NCBI GenBank assembly: GCA_022841245.1
Contig: JALHRW010000011.1
Coordinates: 1-52,371 of the forward strand
Source: Planctomycetota bacterium
Lineage (GTDB): Bacteria > Planctomycetota > UBA11346
Direction: 5' to 3'
Length of the DNA stretch: 52,371 nucleotides
Shown: positions 44,501-50,567 of the stretch, one piece after another
How the letters are laid out: each line of letters starts with the position of its first letter
How positions within the stretch are numbered: position 1 is the first letter of the stretch
The notes under the pieces: generated by a model
Told to the model about the DNA's origin: nothing
Databases searched by the model: none
The model's input: only the letters and a program-made list of their open reading frames with translations
Program-made: the position numbers and the translations under genes

Positions 44501-46172
44501 CGGCGATGGTCGGCGAGAAGCCCATCGTATCGAGCGTGCCGCTCATGCTGATCGAGCCGCTGGGCAGCGCGGTGGCGGAGCCGAGGCGCACCGTGCCGTT
44601 GGTCACGCTCAGGCCGCCGCTGGCGGTGTTGCCGCCATTGTTCAGCGCCAGCGTTCCGCCGCCCTGGAAGGTCAGCCGGTTGGCTCCGGAGAGGATGCCG
44701 GCCAGGGTCAGGGTCGAGGCGCTGCTGAGGCTGGTGAAGGTCGACGGCGTCTGCAGCGCCACCGGACCGGCGATGCCCGGCGAGCCGGAGGCCACCTGCA
44801 GGACGCCGGCGCCGCCGCCGGTGCCGTTGAGCTGCAGGGTCTCGTCGGCGTCGAGGGTGAAGGTGCCGTCGAGCACCAGGGCCGCGCCGCTGGCGACAGT
44901 GGTGGTGGTCGACGATCCGCTGTCGCCGAGGCCCTGCGCCGACTGCACGATGACCGTGCCTACGGTGATGCTGGTGGGTCCCTTGTAGGTGTTGGCTCCG
45001 GCCAGGGTCAGGCTGCCGCTGCCGGTCTTCAGCAGGGTGCGTGGCGCGCCGCTGTTGGCGATGGTGCCGTTGACCATGGTCGCGCCGCCGCCGGTGACGG
45101 TGAGCAGGACGCTGTTGCCGTCGATGGCCCCGGCCAGCAGCAGGGTGCCGGCGTCGGACTGGATGGTGGTGTTGGCGGTCAGGGTCATCGCCCCGGCCCA
45201 CAGGTTGAAGCCGCCGGTATTGCGCACCTGCGGCACCGTGGTGCTGGTGACCACGAGGGGCGCCGCCGCCAAGGCGATGTTCCCGCCGAGGGTGAGCTGG
45301 CCGGTCGTCGCCACGGTCAGGCCGCTGGTCCCGCCGAGGGCGCCCGAGCCGGTCAACGCCAGGATGCCGGCGTTGACCACGGTGCTGCCGCTGTACGTGT
45401 TGCCGCCGGACAGGTCGAGGGTGCCGGCGCCGGCCTTGATCAGCCCGAAGCCGCCCGAGATCGCTCCGCTCGCGCTGACCGTCGTCCCCGCCCCGATGTC
45501 GAAGGTGGTGCTGGCCTGCAGCGCCACCGTGCCCGGGATGGAGGCGGTGGCGACGCCGAGGACGGTGATCGAGGTGGTGCCGGCGAGTCCGCCCGAGACC
45601 TGCAGATCGCCCGCGTTGACGGTGGTGGCCCCGGTCCAGGTGCCGTTGCCGCTCAGGACCAGGTTGCCCGTGCCGGTCTTGATCACGGCGAAGGCGCCGC
45701 TGACCGTGCCGGACAGCGTCAGCGTCCCGCCCGCGCCGACGTCGAAGGTGGTGTCCGCACCGAGGGCCAGGTTCCCCGAGATGGTGAGGCTGGCACCGGC
45801 CGCCACCGTGATGGTCGCGGCCGAGGCGCCGAGATTCACGTTGCAGGCGATGGTGTGGGTGCCGGACAGCACCTCGATGTCGGGATCGGTGCCGCCGGCG
45901 ATGATCAGGGTGTTGCCGACCGCGATGCTGACGGACTCCTGGTTGTTGATCTGCAACCGGGCGATGGTGCGGTCGGCGCCGAGCGCGATGTTGCCGCTGA
46001 CCGAGTCGGTGTCGCTGAGGATGGCCCGGTCACCGGCCGCCGGGACGCTGCCACCGTTCCAGTTCGCGGTGTTCGCCCAGTCGGTGTCGGTGTCGCCCTC
46101 CCATTCGCGGTCGGCAGCAGATAGCCCGACCGCGCAGCAGACGAGCAGGAGCAGCAGGCCGAGGGTCTTCAT
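38562..46172 (-). CDS. Giant (2536-aa) secreted beta-helix surface protein with autotransporter-associated repeats
   Basis: A signal peptide (MKTLGLLLLLVCCAVGLSAAD) is followed by roughly 1900 residues of repeats with the autotransporter-associated beta-strand pattern, for example KAGAGTLDLSGGNTYSGSTV and KTGSGSLTLAGANTYKGPTS, which fold as a right-handed beta-helix. From about 2000 the sequence changes to cadherin-3-like and Ig-like segments (FSALVGSGPSNKLVQAVDPEG, SSDTLVSPISSWTQADIDAGSVRYIST). The protein ends in GSAALLPILLRVGTGGTNG with no autotransporter barrel. It is probably a long adhesin or surface filament. Its ATG overlaps the stop of the transmembrane kinase (ATGA), and its stop overlaps the next gene. 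Export route and partner are unknown. Confidence 0.8.
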   Translation of the reverse strand: MKTLGLLLLLVCCAVGLSAADREWEGDTDTDWANTANWNGGSVPAAGDRAILSDTDSVSGNIALGADRTIARLQINNQESVSIAVGNTLIIAGGTDPDIEVLSGTHTIACNVNLGASAATITVAAGASLTISGNLALGADTTFDVGAGGTLTLSGTVSGAFAVIKTGTGNLVLSGNGTWTGATTVNAGDLQVSGGLAGTTSITVLGVATASIPGTVALQASTTFDIGAGTTVSASGAISGGFGLIKAGAGTLDLSGGNTYSGSTVVNAGILALTGSGALGGTSGLTVATTGQLTLGGNIALAAAPLVVTSTTVPQVRNTGGFNLWAGAMTLTANTTIQSDAGTLLLAGAIDGNSVLLTVTGGGATMVNGTIANSGAPRTLLKTGSGSLTLAGANTYKGPTSITVGTVIVQSAQGLGDSGSSTTTTVASGAALVLDGTFTLDADETLQLNGTGGGAGVLQVASGSPGIAGPVALQTPSTFTSLSSASTLTLAGILSGANRLTFQGGGTLALNNGGNTASGGLSVTNGTVRLGSATALPSGSISMSGTLDTMGFSPTIAGVFTGGGTVTGTAVTFTGGGSWSGTFTGSLAVNVTAATFTLNGSTTSTHSGNTTVSGTGTLAVDGAATLGSGTSVKIGAGGTLALGNVTIAQPIEFTGAGAIATASGAAASLTAAEANLLGAASIGGSGTLSLPTATDFSSLALTGGTLSIGNAGSLGNGTVTISGGTLAPTSAISPSNAITLAGDVTLAGTADAAFGTVTINGAPTVTVASGRSHAFNDIRQGTGASFTIAGAGTLRADLTPGAGTAITGLAVQSGATWSTIANASVSLATLTGGGTAQMGSGTLTLTGAPTFAGTIAGTGGLTVNSAGTVTLSGASTYTGTTTVSAGILSLAGDTGSITFSGSLVVESGATFAISNAGGAANPNRLRDDLTVTMNGGTFAMTAPTGIDRTETIGVLLFANGASFVSLTAAGAGDCQLTCGDATAGLARVGVVPTFSLTKVNGTTGTANLFSTNGFPDGATVGFATGLYTIYKTSVGLDASTSITTTTLFAGDWSIAGNWDNGVPDSTKTAVVRHAMTSAAFQVIAAKVQFASGGASPGLTAQGLVDSYQLLTLPSGGEIEVLANVTATIAGFSPYGSEGAVILTTQTGSQLTIQEAPVAGQPTHTNIFYRSLLTLRGTGTINLNISNGSIITGWPGIYTGPVAVTGGTVNLVHASAIPAMNPANAGMTDQKWALDANAVVDLRGNACRIHELSGGGGRFTNTGAATTLTVTGTSLTNGGTLTGSITGALGLTVGNSLTIQGPGACTYSGATNVTGTLTINKPVGVEGIGNGSVVTLNAGAGLAVNGDETIAGLSVAGGNTVTVASGATLSATGATAFTGGLTLAGGGTLALSPSADSSGSGVVTVIGSSTARIARALHLGSAASIVLNPGTLAVQGALGALTLPQAINLTDAGTLDVASGTTLTSAAINGPGALTKLGAGTLVMGSTTCTQASTAVLAGTLQISDYRHLGASDLSLDGGTLHVTTGLSATTGPAGTGSSRTLTIGSGGGTVSVAASQTLTWPGLVSGAGSLGKTGTGTLVLAAANAGFTGPFAISAGVVSIDDAGALGGSASGTQVADGASLQVNGAYALSEPLTLVGDGGGAGALQLASGASVGTGVMQLSPGASKPATVAVASGSATIASRIRGSGGVEKIGAGTLVLSDLTSDFTGTVVITVGTVQVADEDSFGAAGNAVALNGGTLAVSAPVSFNASRVLQVTLAGGTVTTGASTLTVPGLDTSAGQNLQLLGAGGLVVNTTVGINSTIGGSLYGTGSLTKAGLGALNLLSANDGIGANPSYTGAIAVNAGQFRINGSVAAASTCTIGASAVLSGSGTLGVAIVNGTVRPGGVSAAGVLSAVSLAVGATAVLDFDLGTANDLLAVAGAVTVANGSELHVAGLPNAAAFGAGDYSIISAGAAWTYTAGDTTVTYDAGIPGGTAANYRLIDGGTSMILQRNRAPEVVTGIDTTPGTTSTSTTPPAYSVGPPGSSVLFSALVGSGPSNKLVQAVDPEGVATAAQLVFSIELDPSQGRIERYNGSIWEQVSSDTLVSPISSWTQADIDAGSVRYISTGAVGGNDAILYSCVDNLGAESPLYLMRFTIQGTGPPVISGLPGATVWEEEATKPGDWGALVPAATLAASIDPLDGGLLKVTLLNGESGDELSFVGNGVAVAGDGTVSLSGTAIGSLVATTSSLTVTLNANATEARVSALLQAASFRTSNSAPAATGRSIELRANDGSLAGGTTIVAFPLNIDLFNDAPTLSLTIDVNGTPYAATAMPGIPNLLRSGRVTPSDPEGELAANVTLTLFQGALQGTLVFNPDGTFTYRPNFLPNSLTSDVLEDSFIVTVTDRDFSVSPSATRVDGSGAAARYDAASRQVTVPIRIAAGGAGLAFLNVPRMTVDNLTGGSFSYTPQLRLPSGAGTVHFELIDVPTGPGGITLGTGAGLLGFSPSTGVISWPAVPPPPGTLPQYWRFGILATDPTTGSAALLPILLRVGTGGTNG

Positions 46173-49100
46173 TGCTCACGCTCCAGTTTCACGCGCCATC
46201 CTCCAAGGGTGATCTCCCGCGGCTTGGTGCCGGCGGACTGCTGCGCCAGGGCGATGACCGCCGCGCCGTCGGGCGGTGTGCCGCCCCAGTCGACGTCGAG
46301 GGCCAGGCGCACGCCGGCGTAGGCGGTGCGCAGATCGGCTTTGGCCGGGATGCGGTTGGCGGCCCGGGTCTTGAGCCAGTCGTCGCCCCAGCTGCCGCCG
46401 CGCAGCACGCGCTGGTCGCCGCCGCTGGCGGGGGCCGAGATCGCCACGCTGGCGGTCGGCCAGGGACCGTAGGTGTCGGCGACCCATTCCGCGAGGTTGC
46501 CGGCCATGTCGTACAGACCGAGGGCATTGGGCAGGCGGGCACGCGCAGGGCGCGGCTGGCGGCCGGCGTTGGTCTTGGTCCAGGCGATCTTGTCCACGCC
46601 CTCGGCGTCGGCGGCCAGACCGGCGGGCAGGCTCCACGGCTGGTCGCTGCCGGCGCGCGCAGCCAGCTCCCACTCGGCTTCGAGCGGCAGGCGTGCGCCG
46701 AGCCCGGCGCTGGCGGTGTTGAGCGCGGCGCAGAACGCGGTGGCCTCGTCCCAGCTGATCCGCTCGACCGGCTGCACCGCGGGGTCGCGACCGGGGAAGC
46801 GGCTGGGGTCGCGGCCCATGGCCGCGGCGTAGACCGCCTGCGGCGTCTCCACTTCGGCGATCCAGAAGCCGCGCGGCAGGATCAGTTCGACGCTCAGCTC
46901 GTCGCTGTCGCGGCCGGCCTCGCCGTCCGGACTGCCGACCCGGACGTGGGCCGGCGGCACGTAGCGGAAGCGCAGACGCCCGCCGGGCAACGCGGCTTCG
47001 GCCCATAGACCGAAGGAGTCGCGTCCGCCGTCGGCGGCCCAGGATGGGCGCGGCGGACCATCGAGCTCCTGTTGGCGGCGGGCGGCGGCCAGCACCTCGC
47101 GATCCTCGCTGCCGACCAGCTGGGCCAGGCGGCGGAAGCGCGCGTGACTGGCCGACTGCGCCTCGGGCGATTGCGCCAGCTGGTCCGGCAGGCGGGCGAG
47201 CTCGCTCTTCAGCGTCCTGACCTCAGTGGCCTTGGCGCGCCAGCGCAGCAGGGCGCGGTCGCCGGAGCCGACCAGCTCCGCCAGGGTGGCGAGGCCGGGT
47301 TCGACGACGCTGGCGTCGAAGGGCGCGCGCCGATCGAGCACGGCGAGGGCGCCGCGCGCCTCGTTGATGCGCAGCACCTTGCCGCGCCAGGCGACCAGCT
47401 GCGGGTCGTTCGAGCCCACCAGCTGCTCGTAGCCGGCGAACAGGCGATCGAGGTCCTCGGGCACCGGCTCCTTGCGATCGATCGCGCCGATGCGCTGGCT
47501 GAGGTCGTCGACCCGCACCAGCTTGGCCTGCCAGCGCAGCACGTCCTTGTCCTCGCCGCCGACGTCGCTGGCCAGCTGGCCGAGCCCCTGGCGCATGGCG
47601 CCGGTGACCGGCTCGGCCTTGTCGAAGGCGGCAAGCGACTCGCGCAGGGTGGCGATGCGCCGCGCCTCGGTAGCCAGGCGCTGGCGGTAGACGTCGGCGC
47701 GCTCGGGTTCGATGCCGCCCTTGCCGGCCAGGCGGGTGAGCTTGGCGGCGAGGTCGCTCTGCGCCGCCTGGGTCACCGGGCGGGGGTCGGAGGGTTCGAG
47801 GACGCGCAGTTCGGCACGCAGCTCGTCGAGGGTGCGTTTGCTGTCGCGCAGCAGCTGGTCGGCCTTCAGCACGTCGGCGTCGCCGGCGTGGACCAGGGCC
47901 GTGAGCTGGGCGAGATCGCGCTCGAACGGCGGGATCACGCCGCTCGGCAGCAGGCCGTCGGCCTGCTTGGTGAACTCGGCGAGGCGGCCGCGGCAGCCGG
48001 CGACCGTCTTCTCGGCCGCGGCGATGGCGGAGAGCCAGTCCTTGGAGAAGGGGTCGTCGTCGCCCATCGCCTCGCGGTAAGCCGCCAGCTTGTCGGCGAT
48101 CTGGTCGTGCTTCGGCTTGCTGATCAGGTCGGGGGCCGGACCGACCACGCCGGTGATCTGGTCGCGCAGGGTGGCGACGCGGCCGCGGGCGCCTTCGAGC
48201 TTGTCGTTCCAGCGACGGTATTCGCTGTCGTTCTCGTCGATGAAGCCCTTGAGGTCGGCCAGCGCGTTGGCGAACACCACGCGTTCGCGTTCGGTGATCG
48301 CGGCCTTCTGGTCGAGCGGGCTGATGCGCGCGCGCAGCTTGCCCAGCTCGGTGTCGAAGTTGGCGACCCGGGCGTTCCACTTCGCCAGCTGCGGGTCTTC
48401 GGCCGGGACCAGGGCGCCGAGCGAGGCGAGGATCGGAGCGAAGCGCTCGCGGTCGGCCTTCTTCAGCTGGATCGCGTCGAACGAGGCGCCGGCGGCGCGC
48501 AGGCGCGCCTCCTCGGCGTCGAGGTCGCCGAGGCGCTTGTTCCAGCGCTGGGCGGAGACGTCGTCGCCGCCGACCTTGCCGAGATACGATTCGAGGTCCT
48601 TCTTCGCCGCCTGGCGCGCCGCCAGGTCGAGCCTGGCGCCATCGACCACGGCAAGGCGGGCCTGCAATACGCGCACCTCGTCGACCTTGCCGCGCCACTT
48701 CACCACGTCGCTGTCCTTCGCGCCCTCGGGGGCGAAGGAGGCGAGCTCGTCGAGCATGGCCTCGACACCCTCGGGCAACGCGGCGACGTTGTCGAGCGCC
48801 TTCGACAGGGTGCCGCGCAGGTTGGCGATCTTCGACTCGGCCTGCGAACGGCGTTCGAGCGCGGCCAGCTCGGTCTGGCGCTTCTCCTCGCCGCTCTTGG
48901 TCAGCCAGAAGTAGCCGCCGACGCCGCCGCCGCCGACCACCAGCAGCGCCGCTGCCGCGATCGGCAGCAGGTGGCGCTGGAAGAAGTTCATCTGCTCGCG
49001 CTTGGCCTCGTCGGCGCCGGTCCCCAGCTTGTAGTTGGCGATCGCGCTCTTGAGCAGGCTGCCCGTGCGGATGGCGTCGAGGTCGCGCACCAGCTCGTCG

Positions 49101-50383
49101 GCTGTCTGGTAGCGGTTCTCGGGCTTCTTCTGCAGGCAGCGCAGGATGACGGCCTGGATCTCGTCGCTGATGCCCGAGACGATGTTCTTGGGCAGCACCG
49201 GCTCGTCGTAGCAGTGCTGGTAGATCAGTGCGTTCGGCGTGGTGCCGGTGAACGGCTTCTGCCCGGTGGCCAGCTCGTAGAAGACCACGCCGAGCGAGTA
49301 GAGGTCGCTGCGGCAGTCGACCTCGCGGTCGCCGCGGCCCTGCTCCGGCGAGACGTAGGCCGGGGTGCCGACCGCCTGGCCGGTGAGGGTGAGGTGGTGC
49401 TCGCCCATCACCTTGACGATGCCGAAGTCGGCGATCTTGACCATGCCATCGCGGGTCAGCATCAGGTTGGGCGGCTTGATGTCGCGATGAACCACGCCGT
49501 GGCGACCGGCCTCGGCCAGGCCCTTGGCCGCCTGCATGATGTAGTTGCTGGCCTCATCCGGGGTCAGCGGCTTGTTGTCGTCGCGAGCCTTCTTCAGCAC
49601 GTCGTAGAGGTCGGTGCCGTCGACGAACTCCATCGCGTAGTAGTGCAGGTCGTCGTGCTGGCCGATCGAGTAGACCTGCACGATGTGCGGGCTGACCAGG
49701 CGCGAGGCGGTCTCGGCCTCGAGCTTGAAGCGGCTGAGCAGGCGCTGGTCGGCGGCGAGATTCGACGGCAGCACTTTGATCGCGACCCGGCGCTTGAGCG
49801 ACTTCTGCTTGGCGCGGTAGACCGCACCCATGCCGCCTTCGCCGATGATGCCGCCGAGGTCGAAATCGCCCCAGGTCTGGCCAGTATGCGGGCCCTTGCG
49901 CCCTTCGAGGTGCCAGGCGTCGTCGAAGCCGACCGACGAGCCGCCGCCGCGGGTTCTGGGTTTGCCGAAGGCTCCGGTGGGCGGGCGTCCGCCATAGGTC
50001 GCCGGGGTCGGGGTGGTGCTGCCGCCCGGCTCGATGGTGCGCTCGCGGCCGCTCAGCGGAGTCGGGATCGGGGTCGAGCGCGGCTCGGCGACCGGCGAGG
50101 AGGTGGTCAGCTCGCGGCCGGAGAGGGCGAACGGCGCCTCGCGCTGCAGGGTCAGTTCGCGGCCGGAAACCGACGGGTCGGCCGGCGTCTGCATGGTCAG
50201 CTCGCGCCCGGACAGGCTGGGCGCCGCTGGCGCTGACGACGTCTGCAGCGTCAGTTCGCGGCCGGAAACCGACGGGTCGGCCGGCGCAGCCCCCCCGATG
50301 GTCAATTCGCGGCCCAGCTCGGGGGCTGGGGTGGGCTGTCCGCTTGAGGCGGGCTGGTCTTTGGATTCGTCTGGGCTGGTCAT
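46169..50383 (-). CDS. Transmembrane Ser/Thr kinase with tandem helical repeats and FGE-like extracytoplasmic domain
   Basis: The 1404-residue protein has five parts. Residues 20-120 carry six GRE(L/R)T-type motifs (threonines 28, 45, 63, 78, 93, 116). A Hanks-type kinase domain (about 173-440) has GEGGMGAVY, K203, HRD (299-301), N306 and DFG (319-321). One transmembrane helix spans about 472-493. Residues about 495-1125 are roughly ten imperfect 60-70-residue helical repeats ending in W-x-x-K/R-type segments. Residues about 1134-1375 are an FGE-like domain (GNLAEWV, RVLRGGSWGDDW) lacking the catalytic cysteines. It should phosphorylate cytoplasmic targets while its extracytoplasmic half senses or binds surface ligands. 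The ATG at 50383 is chosen because upstream in-frame sequence lacks support. It is divergent from the kinase-FHA gene. Confidence 0.85.
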   Translation of the reverse strand: MTSPDESKDQPASSGQPTPAPELGRELTIGGAAPADPSVSGRELTLQTSSAPAAPSLSGRELTMQTPADPSVSGRELTLQREAPFALSGRELTTSSPVAEPRSTPIPTPLSGRERTIEPGGSTTPTPATYGGRPPTGAFGKPRTRGGGSSVGFDDAWHLEGRKGPHTGQTWGDFDLGGIIGEGGMGAVYRAKQKSLKRRVAIKVLPSNLAADQRLLSRFKLEAETASRLVSPHIVQVYSIGQHDDLHYYAMEFVDGTDLYDVLKKARDDNKPLTPDEASNYIMQAAKGLAEAGRHGVVHRDIKPPNLMLTRDGMVKIADFGIVKVMGEHHLTLTGQAVGTPAYVSPEQGRGDREVDCRSDLYSLGVVFYELATGQKPFTGTTPNALIYQHCYDEPVLPKNIVSGISDEIQAVILRCLQKKPENRYQTADELVRDLDAIRTGSLLKSAIANYKLGTGADEAKREQMNFFQRHLLPIAAAALLVVGGGGVGGYFWLTKSGEEKRQTELAALERRSQAESKIANLRGTLSKALDNVAALPEGVEAMLDELASFAPEGAKDSDVVKWRGKVDEVRVLQARLAVVDGARLDLAARQAAKKDLESYLGKVGGDDVSAQRWNKRLGDLDAEEARLRAAGASFDAIQLKKADRERFAPILASLGALVPAEDPQLAKWNARVANFDTELGKLRARISPLDQKAAITERERVVFANALADLKGFIDENDSEYRRWNDKLEGARGRVATLRDQITGVVGPAPDLISKPKHDQIADKLAAYREAMGDDDPFSKDWLSAIAAAEKTVAGCRGRLAEFTKQADGLLPSGVIPPFERDLAQLTALVHAGDADVLKADQLLRDSKRTLDELRAELRVLEPSDPRPVTQAAQSDLAAKLTRLAGKGGIEPERADVYRQRLATEARRIATLRESLAAFDKAEPVTGAMRQGLGQLASDVGGEDKDVLRWQAKLVRVDDLSQRIGAIDRKEPVPEDLDRLFAGYEQLVGSNDPQLVAWRGKVLRINEARGALAVLDRRAPFDASVVEPGLATLAELVGSGDRALLRWRAKATEVRTLKSELARLPDQLAQSPEAQSASHARFRRLAQLVGSEDREVLAAARRQQELDGPPRPSWAADGGRDSFGLWAEAALPGGRLRFRYVPPAHVRVGSPDGEAGRDSDELSVELILPRGFWIAEVETPQAVYAAAMGRDPSRFPGRDPAVQPVERISWDEATAFCAALNTASAGLGARLPLEAEWELAARAGSDQPWSLPAGLAADAEGVDKIAWTKTNAGRQPRPARARLPNALGLYDMAGNLAEWVADTYGPWPTASVAISAPASGGDQRVLRGGSWGDDWLKTRAANRIPAKADLRTAYAGVRLALDVDWGGTPPDGAAVIALAQQSAGTKPREITLGGWRVKLEREQ

Positions 50384-50567
50384 GTGCGATTTCCGACCGC
50401 GCCCTTGTGTTTGATCCACGCACGTGTGCAAGGTGCAACAGCCGGAGATGTGACCAGGAACCAGGGGGCTCCTCGTCGGATCGCCGGTGTCACCAGACGG
50501 TGGGGAGGTGCCATTCCCGGCGTTCACCGGTTGTCAGGCCCCACCCCCCTTGGCAGGATGGCGTGAC
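50384..50567. promoter_or_regulatory. Divergent intergenic region between two kinase genes
   Basis: These 184 bases separate the start codons of two divergent Ser/Thr kinase genes and must hold both promoters. I find no convincing -35/-10 pair or strong palindrome. A GC-rich stretch and AGGA-like sequence lie before the plus-strand gene. Confidence 0.35.

Noticed and set aside
42954..46124. A 1000-codon plus-strand open frame opposite the giant surface protein
   Set aside because: It shows only composition bias (Gly, Ala, Arg, Gln) and no domain, whereas the minus-strand protein has a signal peptide and clear repeats.
37079..46172. A complete autotransporter (type Va) in the giant protein
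   Set aside because: No C-terminal barrel is present in the 2536-aa protein; the separate 210-residue barrel is too small to be assigned as its translocator without further evidence.
47072..50236. A 1000-codon plus-strand open frame opposite the transmembrane kinase
   Set aside because: The minus-strand frame contains complete kinase motifs; the plus frame has no recognisable domain and is explained by GC-rich third positions.
37708..50383. Active formylglycine-generating enzymes
   Set aside because: Both FGE-like domains lack the catalytic cysteines after the GGSW motif, and no sulfatase is encoded nearby.
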